From JANXVR01 sp034667405 (GTDB lineage: Bacteria > Actinomycetota > UBA4738 > HRBIN12), in contig JAXDJX010000025.1 of NCBI GenBank assembly GCA_034667405.1, positions 1-35,583 on the forward strand: a stretch of DNA of 35,583 nt, read 5' to 3'. Shown here in pieces: positions 15,400 to 22,734 of the stretch. Within the stretch, counting starts at the first letter, position 1. Each line of letters opens with the position of its first letter. A model generated the notes under the pieces. That model ran no database searches. It had not been told where the DNA came from and was given only the letters and a program-made list of their open reading frames with translations. A program made the translations under genes and the position numbers.

Positions 15400-18090
15400 G
15401 TGACTAAGTTCGTCTACGACTTCCACGAAGGCAACACCACCATGAAGGACCTGCTGGGTGGGAAGGGGGCAAACCTCGCAGAGATGACCAACATGGGGCT
15501 CCCGGTTCCCCACGGTTTCACCATCTCCACGGAAGCTTGTCTCGCCTACCTCGACCGGGGCGGCTTCCCGGCGGGACTCGTGGAGGAGATCGACGTCCAC
15601 GTGGCCACACTGGAAGCCTCCATGGGCAAACAGCTGGGCGACCCTTCCGATCCGCTCTTGGTGAGTGTTCGCTCGGGGGCGAAGTTCTCGATGCCCGGCA
15701 TGATGGACACGGTCTTGAACCTCGGCCTGAACGAGGAATCCCTCAAGGGGTTGGCGGAGCAGTCGGGCGGGGATCAGCGGTTCGCGCGCGATGCCTATCG
15801 GCGGTTCATCCAGATGTTCGGCAAGATCGTGATGGACGTGCCCGCGGATGCGTTCGAGCATGCGTTGGACGAAGCGAAGGAACGCAAGGGACCGGGCGCA
15901 TCGGACACGGACTTGGACGCGAACGAACTGACGGCGCTCAGCGCGGAGTTCCTGAGGATCTACCAGGAGCACACGGGTAGCACGTTCCCCACCGAACCGC
16001 GCGAGCAGATGCGCCTGGCCGTCGAAGCGGTGTTCAAGAGCTGGAACGGCAGGCGCGCTATCGACTATCGGCGCCAGAACAAGATCAGCGATTCGCTGGG
16101 AACCGCGGTGAACGTGCAGGCGATGGTCTTCGGGAACCGGGGAGAAGACTCGGGAACCGGGGTCGCATTCACGCGAGATCCGGCGAACGGGGCCAAGGTT
16201 CCCTACGGCGATTATCTGGCCAACGCGCAAGGCGAAGATGTGGTGGCCGGGATCCGCAACACGCTGCCCCTAACGGATCTGGAGAAGCTCGACCCGGCGT
16301 CGTACACCTCGCTCCGTGAGGTCATGACCACCCTCGAGAACCATTTCGCCGACATGTGCGACATCGAGTTCACGATCGAGAAGGGGACGCTCTGGATCCT
16401 CCAGACCCGCGTCGGCAAGCGAACGGCATTCGGCGAGTGGGTCATCGCGCATCAGATGCAGGAGGAGGGCCTCATCGACGCCGACACCGCACTCCTGCGC
16501 GTCGACGCGAACCGGTTGGAGGAGTTGTTCAAGCGACGCGTCGACGCGAGCGGCGCCACCGCCATCGCCAAGGGGCTGAATGCCTCGCCGGGTGCGGCAA
16601 CGGGCCGCGTGGTGTTCAGCGCCGACGACGCGGTGGAGTGGGCGGCACGGGGAGAGGACGTCATCTTGGTTCGCCGCGAGACCACCCCCGACGACTACCA
16701 CGGGATGATCGCCGCCCAGGGGATCCTCACCAGCGCGGGAGGCACGAACTCCCACGCCGCCGTCGTCGCGCGTGGAGAGGGCATCCCGGCCGTCTGCGGC
16801 GCTGACGGCATCAAGCTCCAGTCCGGCAAGGGCACGTTCATCGCCGACGGGAACACGGTGTCCGAAGGCGACGTCATCACCATCGACGGCTTCACCGGCA
16901 ACGTCTACCTCGCCGAGCTCCCGCTGCAGGAGTCGCTGCTGGAGAAGGCGCGCCAAGGCGACCGTGAGGCACGTGAACAGCCTCTGTGGATGGCATTCGA
17001 GCACCTCATGGCGCACGCCGATGATCGAAGGCGATTGCGCGTTCGCGCGAACGCCGACACTCCCGACCAATCGACGAATGCCCGCGAACGTGGCGCGGAG
17101 GGGATCGGTCTCTGCCGCACGGAACACATGTTCCTGGGGGAGGAGCGGGTCCTCGCGGTTCGTCAGATGATCTTCGCCGAGACGTCGGCGGAGGAGCAGG
17201 CTGCCTACGACATCCTGGGACCGCTTCAGAAGAACGATTTCGTCGGGATCTTCACGGCGATGAGCGGACTCCCCGTGACCGTTCGGCTGCTGGACCCGCC
17301 GTTGCACGAGTTCCTGCCCGACCAAGTGGAGCTGGCGGTGGAGGTTGCGCTCGCGGAGGCGCGTGGCGAAGACGTGACGGAGCAGAAGCGTGTCCTGCAG
17401 AAGGTGAACGAACTACACGAGATGAACCCGATGCTCGGGCTCCGCGGCGTGCGGTTGGGGATCATCAAGCCCGGCCTCTACGCGATGCAGGTCGGCGCTA
17501 TCGTCGAGGCGGCTTGCGAGGTCCAGAAGGGCGGCGGAGATCCGCAGGTCGAGATCATGATCCCGTTGGTGGCTACCAAGCCCGAACTCCAGCAGATGCG
17601 AGACGAACTCGAACCTGTCGCTCGGGATATCCAGGAGCGGGACGGTGTGACCCTCGCTCACCTGGAGTGGGGCACGATGATCGAACTCCCTCGGGCGGCC
17701 GTCACCGCCGGCGAGATCGCGGAGTCCGCCGATTTCTTCTCCTTCGGCACGAACGACCTCACGCAGACCGCCTTCGGCTTCAGCCGGGACGACATCGGGA
17801 AGTTCGTAGCCATGTATGAGGAACGGAAACTAGTCCCGGCGAACCCGTTCGTCACCGTCGACCGACCGGGAGTGGGACGGCTCATGCAGATCGCCACGGA
17901 AGAAGGCAGGGTCTCGAACCCGTCGCTGCACCTGGGGATCTGCGGTGAACACGGCGGTGACCCCGCGAGCGTGGTCTTCTGCCACGAACTGGGCTTGGAC
18001 TACGTGAGCTGTTCGCCGTTCCGGGTCGAAACGGCCCGCCTTGCCGCGGGCCAGGCCGCGGTCGGCTCACAGGAGAGCGCCAGCACGTAG
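15400..18090 (+). CDS. ppdK: Pyruvate, phosphate dikinase
   Basis: 896 residues from GTG at 15400, with GGAGG 6 nt upstream. The N-terminal ATP-grasp part has GGKGANLAEM and SVRSGAKFSMPGMMDTVLN, the swivelling phosphohistidine domain has NSHAAVVARGEG with catalytic His452, and the C-terminal PEP/pyruvate barrel ends with GICGEHGGDPASV and SCSPFRV, including the catalytic Cys. It interconverts pyruvate, ATP and phosphate with PEP, AMP and diphosphate. The residue two before the catalytic His is Asn450 in GGTNSH; in plant and many bacterial enzymes this site is the Thr phosphorylated by the PDRP regulator, so that control is probably absent. It stands alone with its own promoter. Confidence 0.96.
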   Translation: MTKFVYDFHEGNTTMKDLLGGKGANLAEMTNMGLPVPHGFTISTEACLAYLDRGGFPAGLVEEIDVHVATLEASMGKQLGDPSDPLLVSVRSGAKFSMPGMMDTVLNLGLNEESLKGLAEQSGGDQRFARDAYRRFIQMFGKIVMDVPADAFEHALDEAKERKGPGASDTDLDANELTALSAEFLRIYQEHTGSTFPTEPREQMRLAVEAVFKSWNGRRAIDYRRQNKISDSLGTAVNVQAMVFGNRGEDSGTGVAFTRDPANGAKVPYGDYLANAQGEDVVAGIRNTLPLTDLEKLDPASYTSLREVMTTLENHFADMCDIEFTIEKGTLWILQTRVGKRTAFGEWVIAHQMQEEGLIDADTALLRVDANRLEELFKRRVDASGATAIAKGLNASPGAATGRVVFSADDAVEWAARGEDVILVRRETTPDDYHGMIAAQGILTSAGGTNSHAAVVARGEGIPAVCGADGIKLQSGKGTFIADGNTVSEGDVITIDGFTGNVYLAELPLQESLLEKARQGDREAREQPLWMAFEHLMAHADDRRRLRVRANADTPDQSTNARERGAEGIGLCRTEHMFLGEERVLAVRQMIFAETSAEEQAAYDILGPLQKNDFVGIFTAMSGLPVTVRLLDPPLHEFLPDQVELAVEVALAEARGEDVTEQKRVLQKVNELHEMNPMLGLRGVRLGIIKPGLYAMQVGAIVEAACEVQKGGGDPQVEIMIPLVATKPELQQMRDELEPVARDIQERDGVTLAHLEWGTMIELPRAAVTAGEIAESADFFSFGTNDLTQTAFGFSRDDIGKFVAMYEERKLVPANPFVTVDRPGVGRLMQIATEEGRVSNPSLHLGICGEHGGDPASVVFCHELGLDYVSCSPFRVETARLAAGQAAVGSQESAST

Positions 18091-18110
18091 CGGGATGGGG
18101 CGCCGAGGCA

Positions 18111-18116
18111 TAGGGT
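18111..18116 (+). promoter_or_regulatory. -10 hexamer of a probable leaderless promoter
   Basis: TAGGGT is followed by 7 nt and the ATG at 18124, with no Shine-Dalgarno sequence between. Confidence 0.4.
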
Positions 18117-18123
18117 TGCGCCC

Positions 18124-18639
18124 ATGGACAGCCTGCTGTTCCAACCGGACGTGGCGTTCGATTCGGCCCGCGGCGCGTCGTTCCAAGAGGCTGCCGGCGG
18201 CTACCTGGACATCCCCGAGCGACAGGCACAACGCGTGGGCATGTCGCGTCGGTTGGAACGATTGAGATCCGTCGCGGTGTTCCGCTGCGGATCCGTGATC
18301 ACGAGCGTCGGCCCTCTTGGCGCGTTCCTCACCCCCGCGATGGCGGTGGTCACCCCGGGCGAGTTCGTCATCCTGCCCGCCGAGCCGGGCAGGGACATGG
18401 AGATCGAATACGGGCGCATCGAACGCACTGCGGTCGCGCGGGCCGACGTGTTCGGCGCCGACCAGCAGGTGGTGCCGGAGGAGGTGCTGCATTCGGAGAT
18501 GGAGCTGCGCCCGGATGTTGGCGGGTCGTTCATCTTGATGGTCTCGCTCGTCACCGACGAACCCATGACGTTGGTATTCCGGTCGGCGATCGAGGCCCGC
18601 CGCGCCCGCGACCGATTCCGCGAATGGATCGTCGCCTAG
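18124..18639 (+). CDS. Unknown protein, possibly with a PH/GRAM-like fold
   Basis: 171 residues, soluble, with no signal peptide. After about 45 residues rich in Gln, Arg and Ala the remainder looks like a beta-sheet domain ending in a helix: strands around SVAVFRCGSV, EFVILPAE, MEIEYGRIERTAV, SFILMVSLV and MTLVFRS, then a helix EARRARDRFREWIVA. That order of strands plus a C-terminal helix resembles bacterial PH or GRAM domains, but I cannot confirm it. The gene lies 33 bp behind ppdK with its own leaderless-type promoter, so it is not necessarily linked to it. Confidence 0.7.
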   Translation: MDSLLFQPDVAFDSARGASFQEAAGGYLDIPERQAQRVGMSRRLERLRSVAVFRCGSVITSVGPLGAFLTPAMAVVTPGEFVILPAEPGRDMEIEYGRIERTAVARADVFGADQQVVPEEVLHSEMELRPDVGGSFILMVSLVTDEPMTLVFRSAIEARRARDRFREWIVA

Positions 18640-18650
18640 ATGCTGCCGGC

Positions 18651-18664
18651 GTGACGTGCGTCAC
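18651..18664 (+). promoter_or_regulatory. CRP/GlxR-like operator upstream of the M15 peptidase gene
   Basis: GTGACGTGCGTCAC contains GTGA-N6-TCAC, the core half-sites and spacing of CRP-family sites; the arms extend one more base pair (C..G). Its centre (18657.5) is 41.5 bp before the start site predicted from the -10 at 18687-18692, the classic position for a class II activator. The outer T/A bases of the consensus are replaced by C/G, so affinity may be moderate. Confidence 0.5.
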
Positions 18665-18686
18665 GGCACCGAACGACACGACACCC

Positions 18687-18692
18687 TAATCT
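18687..18692 (+). promoter_or_regulatory. -10 hexamer of the M15 peptidase promoter
   Basis: TAATCT predicts a start near 18699 and a 39-nt leader. The -35 position has no good hexamer and is overlapped by the CRP-like palindrome, as expected of an activator-dependent promoter. Confidence 0.45.
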
Positions 18693-18703
18693 CAGCGGTC
18701 CTC

Positions 18704-18731
18704 CCACCTCCCCCGCGGCAGCAGGAGGTGG
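18704..18731 (+). promoter_or_regulatory. Hairpin sequestering the Shine-Dalgarno sequence
   Basis: CCACCTCC (18704-18711) and GGAGGTGG (18724-18731) are perfect 8-bp complements separated by 12 nt. The right arm is the AGGAGG ribosome-binding site of the TTG-started peptidase gene at 18738, so in the folded mRNA the site would be hidden. Confidence 0.6.
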
Positions 18732-18737
18732 TTCTCT

Positions 18738-19337
18738 TTGAACCGACGGCATCGACGACGATCGCGACTGGCGGTCGTTGGGTTGATCGTGTGGGCCGGG
18801 GCGTTGCTCGCGTTCATCCCGGCGACCGCATTCGGCTGGGTCGACGATCAGAGTGGCACGGCGATCCCGCACCGTCCCAGCGGGCTGCAAGACCTTATCG
18901 ACACATTCGGCGGTAAGTGTTCGAACACCGCGAATGCCGCACGTTCGTACTGGCCGTCGCAGTCGGCCCGCGGGTCCGGCGGCTACGTCTACGTCGACCC
19001 GTATATCGCCCGGAACGTCGAGTACAACATCCGCGGCGAGATCGACGCCGAGCACAAGAACAACGCGGTGGATTACGGCGTGTACGGATATGCGTGCCGT
19101 GAGATCTCCGGGAGCACCAGCTGGTCCACGCACGCCTGGGGGGCCGCTGTCGACACGAACTCCGCCCGCAATCCCATGGGTCAAGGCTCGTGGGACGGCC
19201 GAGGGTCCAACGGCACCGACTTCGGCACCTACCTCCCCGACATCTGGAAAGGGGCCGACCCGGGCCACTTCTTCTATTGGGGGCTGAATTTCTCGCGTCC
19301 GGACCCCATGCATTTCCAGTACGTCACCAACTACTAG
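18738..19337 (+). CDS. Secreted M15 family peptidase (D-Ala-D-Ala carboxypeptidase-like)
   Basis: 199 residues from TTG at 18738, set by a strong AGGAGG 9 nt upstream. A signal sequence occupies residues 1-32 (basic MNRRHRRRSR, a hydrophobic core, probable cleavage near ATAFG). The catalytic domain has STHAWGAAVD with zinc ligands His132 and Asp139, and DPMHFQ with His192, the arrangement of VanY/M15 peptidases that cut peptidoglycan stem peptides. The residue after the last His-Phe is Gln, where many relatives have Glu. Expression appears controlled twice: by a CRP-like site at -41.5 and by a hairpin over the ribosome site. It heads a group of exported proteins. Confidence 0.85.
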   Translation: MNRRHRRRSRLAVVGLIVWAGALLAFIPATAFGWVDDQSGTAIPHRPSGLQDLIDTFGGKCSNTANAARSYWPSQSARGSGGYVYVDPYIARNVEYNIRGEIDAEHKNNAVDYGVYGYACREISGSTSWSTHAWGAAVDTNSARNPMGQGSWDGRGSNGTDFGTYLPDIWKGADPGHFFYWGLNFSRPDPMHFQYVTNY

Positions 19338-19346
19338 GAGGCATCC

Positions 19347-20633
19347 ATGGCTCTGAAAGCGATCATCGCGGCGGCGCTCGCGACGGCGACGGCCTTCGTT
19401 GCATCGGCGGGGAAAGGTTCTGCCGAGCCGCGGCAGGCGGATCCCTGCGTGGTGGCGAGCGCCCCAGCCATCACCGATGTCGTCGCCGCGTTGTACCAAG
19501 GCGTGCCCGTCGCCCGGAACGGAGGGCTTGCCCTGGCGGGCGGTCCCGACCTGCGTCTGCCCATCCCGGCGGGACGGGGCACGGTACGCCATGTAACGAG
19601 CGACCCCCGTTTCGGTGTCGTCTACGTCCTCGACCTACCTGGTGGCGACGACATCGTGGCCGAGACGCCGGCGGGTCAGGTCCGGCTGCATCGCGACGCC
19701 GAGGTATCACATCCCGCATGGATGCCCGGCGGTGACATCGTGTGGGGTGAAGGCGAGAGGCTGCAGTTCTGGTCACACAGGACGGGAGCGATCTCCGCCT
19801 CGATGCCGCCGATCCACGGTGGGCTCGTATTCTCGCCCGTCGCTTCGAGCGCGGACTCGGTCGTGGCGGTGGTGGCCGAACCGTTGCATGGGGTCCTCCC
19901 GGAAGATGAACACCTCAGCGATCTCTGGCACTACGATCTGCGCGGGAAACGGTGGCATCGAGTGACGCAGTTCCACGCGACGGCCGATCGGTGGTCGATC
20001 ATCAGGACGCCCGAGCTGGGTCCCAAGGGGGTCGAGTTCATCAGGGTGCACGGACGAGCGTCGGCCACGCGAGAGCCCACCTTCGAGCGATGGGCTCTCC
20101 AGGCCGGCAGGGCGCACTTGGAGACGGTGCTGCCGGGGGAGCGCTACCTGGCGGGGTACCGGGACGGACACCGGCTCTGGAACCTGCCGTCGGATCATCC
20201 GGCGACCTGGCTCCTGGCCCAGGAGACGCGCAGCGGAGCGCTTCGCGAACTCGGGTGCGGCGCGGTCCAGGTCGACCCCGTCGACGTTCCCGATCCCGAT
20301 CGAGTGGCGCCCGCGACCTCGTCTGCGCCGGCGTCCGATTACCCGATACCACCACCCGGCGATCAGCCACCGGCGCATGAAGTCGCGGTCCTCGTCGGCG
20401 ACTACTCGGGCGAATCAGGTGCAACGAACGCGGCGCACCAGATCATCGCCGAATACGGCCCAGACGCACAGGTCAAAGTTGTCGACTCCGACGCTGCTCC
20501 GACCGCCCTGAAGCCGGGGTCGTGGGGCGCGATCATGTGGGTCGGTGCGCAAGGTGATCCGGTCAATGCCATCAGGCACTTCTGGGACAAACTGCCGCAG
20601 TACGCGGATCGCAGCTGGGTGGTGGCCCCGTGA
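19347..20633 (+). CDS. Secreted protein with propeller-like repeats and a possible SPOR-like tail
   Basis: 428 residues with AGGAGG upstream, 9 bp behind the M15 gene. A signal peptide (1-26, ending near GSA) leads to a region of about 280 residues with repeated short beta segments (FGVVYVLDLPGG, HPAWMPGGDIVWGEGE, SDLWHYDLRGKRWHRV) that resembles a beta-propeller of the TolB/WD type, though no exact repeat was defined. A Pro-rich linker around 310-335 precedes an 85-residue C-terminal domain (HEVAVLVGDYSG to SWVVAP) with the size and strand-helix pattern of a SPOR domain, which binds denuded glycan strands. Its stop overlaps the next gene (GTGA). Confidence 0.75.
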   Translation: MALKAIIAAALATATAFVASAGKGSAEPRQADPCVVASAPAITDVVAALYQGVPVARNGGLALAGGPDLRLPIPAGRGTVRHVTSDPRFGVVYVLDLPGGDDIVAETPAGQVRLHRDAEVSHPAWMPGGDIVWGEGERLQFWSHRTGAISASMPPIHGGLVFSPVASSADSVVAVVAEPLHGVLPEDEHLSDLWHYDLRGKRWHRVTQFHATADRWSIIRTPELGPKGVEFIRVHGRASATREPTFERWALQAGRAHLETVLPGERYLAGYRDGHRLWNLPSDHPATWLLAQETRSGALRELGCGAVQVDPVDVPDPDRVAPATSSAPASDYPIPPPGDQPPAHEVAVLVGDYSGESGATNAAHQIIAEYGPDAQVKVVDSDAAPTALKPGSWGAIMWVGAQGDPVNAIRHFWDKLPQYADRSWVVAP

Positions 20634-21046
20634 CCCGTCTTCGGTCGACCCGAACCGTTGCCGCCGCGCTCCTCGTCGGGGCGACGGGGTGTGCCTCGCA
20701 GTCGTCGATATCGGTTGCGGCCACACCGCCGCCGGCATCTTCCGTCTCCTCGTCACCCCCATCGTCGAGCAGCCCTGCCGGGGAGGCCACCTGGCTCGTG
20801 GTGCTCCGCGCGGCGCCCGATCCCGCCGGCGTCAGGGATGACGCCGATGCTCTCGCGGACATCCTCGGCGACGCCATCCAAGTCGCACCCGGTTCCTGCT
20901 TCACGGGACTTCCCGCTCGCTTCGGCGGCGACCGGTACATCCTCGGCGCCGTCGGAGGATCGAAGGCCGAGGTCGATGCGTTCGCCACCGACGCGCACAT
21001 CGAACCGCTTTTCGAAGGCGAGGTGCAGGTGGTCTGCGTGGATTGA
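20630..21046 (+). CDS. Small lipoprotein with a possible SPOR-like domain
   Basis: 138 residues from GTG at 20630, overlapping the upstream stop. The N-terminus is a lipoprotein signal with Cys near residue 21 (GATGC), followed by a Ser/Pro-rich spacer to about 50. The remaining 85 residues (TWLVVLRAAP to VQVVCVD) show a SPOR-like succession of strand, helix rich in DDADALADIL, strand with GDRYILGAV, helix, and final strand. Two cysteines (CFTGLP and the last CVD) could form a disulfide outside the cell. Function inferred only from position behind a wall peptidase and a secreted partner with a similar tail. Confidence 0.7.
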   Translation: MTRLRSTRTVAAALLVGATGCASQSSISVAATPPPASSVSSSPPSSSSPAGEATWLVVLRAAPDPAGVRDDADALADILGDAIQVAPGSCFTGLPARFGGDRYILGAVGGSKAEVDAFATDAHIEPLFEGEVQVVCVD

Positions 21047-21056
21047 TGTGGGAGGT

Positions 21057-21062
21057 TAGCCT
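21057..21062 (+). promoter_or_regulatory. -10 hexamer of a probable leaderless promoter (DUF218 gene)
   Basis: TAGCCT followed by 6 nt and the GTG at 21069; no ribosome site lies between. Confidence 0.45.
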
Positions 21063-21068
21063 GAACGG

Positions 21069-21677
21069 GTGATCGGGCGTCGGCGTCACCCCTTCCTCAT
21101 CGCCATCATCGTGCTGGTCCTCGCCGGCCTCACTGCCATCGGGGCCAGCGCCGTGGTGGTGTGGCGCGCGGCCCACGTCGACGGGGCGAGCCAAGTCCAA
21201 CACGTCGACGCGATCGTCGTTCTGGGAGCGGCCGAGTACAACGGGACCCCGTCGCCCGTGTTCCAGGGCAGACTCGACCACGCGCGGCTGCTCTTTCGGC
21301 AGGGCAGGGCATCGACCGTGATCGTCCTAGGGGCGGGCCAGCCCGGCGACAACACGACGGAAGGCCAAGCCGGCCGGGACTACCTGGTGGCGAAGGGGAT
21401 CCCGGCCGGTGCGGCGATCGCACTCCCCGTAGGTCGTTCGTCATACGAGAGCATGCAGGCCCTCGCGAGCTATCTGGCCGAGCACGGGATGTCGACGGTG
21501 TTCCTGGTCTCCGACCCGTGGCACAACGCGCGGATCGAACGGATGGCGAGCGACCTGGGTTTCCGGGGGTACGGGTCCGCGACGTGGACCTCGGCCGCGA
21601 AGAGCTTCGGCACCAGGTTCCAAGGCTACGCCAGGGAGACGTTCGCATACCTCTACTACCGGGTGTTCCGCCGCTGA
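21069..21677 (+). CDS. YdcF/SanA-like DUF218 membrane protein
   Basis: 202 residues from GTG at 21069. One N-terminal transmembrane helix (about 9-31) anchors a DUF218 domain: VDAIVVLGA, GRLDHARLLF, VIVLGAGQPGDNTTEGQA, SSYESMQALASYL and VFLVSDPWHNARIERMASDLGF are the conserved blocks. E. coli relatives include SanA, linked to envelope barrier function, and YdcF. The domain faces outward here. Placement after the wall-associated genes supports an envelope role, but the reaction is unknown. Confidence 0.88.
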   Translation: MIGRRRHPFLIAIIVLVLAGLTAIGASAVVVWRAAHVDGASQVQHVDAIVVLGAAEYNGTPSPVFQGRLDHARLLFRQGRASTVIVLGAGQPGDNTTEGQAGRDYLVAKGIPAGAAIALPVGRSSYESMQALASYLAEHGMSTVFLVSDPWHNARIERMASDLGFRGYGSATWTSAAKSFGTRFQGYARETFAYLYYRVFRR

Positions 21678-21707
21678 CCCCGGAGCGGATGTGTCGGCGG
21701 CGGCCGC

Positions 21708-21713
21708 TACCAT
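21708..21713 (+). promoter_or_regulatory. -10 hexamer of a probable leaderless dgt promoter
   Basis: TACCAT followed by 6 nt and the GTG at 21720. It probably drives dgt and dnaG. Confidence 0.45.
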
Positions 21714-21719
21714 TGCCCA

Positions 21720-22721
21720 GTGACGACCCCGCGTGAACGAACCGAAGAGATCGAGGCGCAGACCCTGGCGCCGCTCGCGGTGCACGCCGATGCGTCCAAG
21801 GGGCGTGAGCGAGACGAGCCGCAAGATGCGCTCCGAACCGTGTTTCAACGCGATCGTGACCGCATCGTCCACGCCAAGGCGTTCCGACGGCTGAAGCACA
21901 AGACCCAGGTCTTCCTGGCGCCCGTGGGCGACCACTATCGGGTGCGCCTCACTCACACCCTCGATGTCAGCCAGATCGCCCGGACCGTTGCCCGTGCCCT
22001 CCGGCTGAACGAGGACCTCACCGAGGCCATCGCGCTCGGCCACGACCTCGGGCACACGCCGTTCGGCCATCTCGGAGAGCAAGCGCTGACGCCGCTCCTC
22101 GGCCGTCCGTTCCGTCATTCGGAACAGAGCATCCGGGTAGTCGAGTACCTGGAGAACGAGGGCGCGGGGTTGAATCTCACCTGGGAGGTCCGCGACGGGA
22201 TCCTGGGTCATCCGTGGTCGATGCCCGCACCATCAACGCTGGAGGCGCAGATCGTTCGTTTCGCGGACCGGATCGCCTACGTGAACCACGACATGGACGA
22301 CGCCCTTCGCGCCGGGGTCCTCGATCCGACCGAACTGCCGGCCGAGGTGCTCGCCGTCCTCGGGCAGACCCACAGCGCACGCATCAACACGTTGGTCACC
22401 GACCTGGTGTCCAGCAGCGAGCGTGGCCCGCAGGTCACTCTCAGTGCCCCCGTCGCCGACGCCCTGGACCGTTTGCGGGATTTCATGTTCGAACGGGTGT
22501 ACCTGCGACCCGACGCCACCTCGGAGAACGAGAAGGCGGTCCAGATGATCAGGAACCTCTTCGGGTATTTCCTTGACCATCCCGATCAGATGCCGCCCGA
22601 TCACGTCCGCGGCCCCGGAGATCTCCCCACGCAGGTCGCGGACTTCGTCGCCGGCATGACGGACCGGTACGCTCTGCGCACCTACGAGCAGCTCTTCCTT
22701 CCCCAGAGGTGGCTCCCGTAA
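21720..22721 (+). CDS. dgt: Deoxyguanosinetriphosphate triphosphohydrolase-like HD protein
   Basis: 333 residues from GTG at 21720. The HD-domain metal ligands are in order: the His of RVRLTHTLDVSQIA, the HD of GHDLGHTPFGHLGE, and the later Asp of FADRIAYVNHDMDD. The N-terminal block DRDRIVHAKAFRRLKHKTQVF is typical of dGTPase type 2 proteins. The family converts dNTPs to deoxynucleosides and triphosphate. It lies immediately before dnaG, a neighbourhood conserved in Actinomycetota, suggesting a link between the nucleotide pool and replication. No C-terminal extension is present. Confidence 0.94.
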   Translation: MTTPRERTEEIEAQTLAPLAVHADASKGRERDEPQDALRTVFQRDRDRIVHAKAFRRLKHKTQVFLAPVGDHYRVRLTHTLDVSQIARTVARALRLNEDLTEAIALGHDLGHTPFGHLGEQALTPLLGRPFRHSEQSIRVVEYLENEGAGLNLTWEVRDGILGHPWSMPAPSTLEAQIVRFADRIAYVNHDMDDALRAGVLDPTELPAEVLAVLGQTHSARINTLVTDLVSSSERGPQVTLSAPVADALDRLRDFMFERVYLRPDATSENEKAVQMIRNLFGYFLDHPDQMPPDHVRGPGDLPTQVADFVAGMTDRYALRTYEQLFLPQRWLP

Positions 22722-22734
22722 CGGCGGAGCGGTG

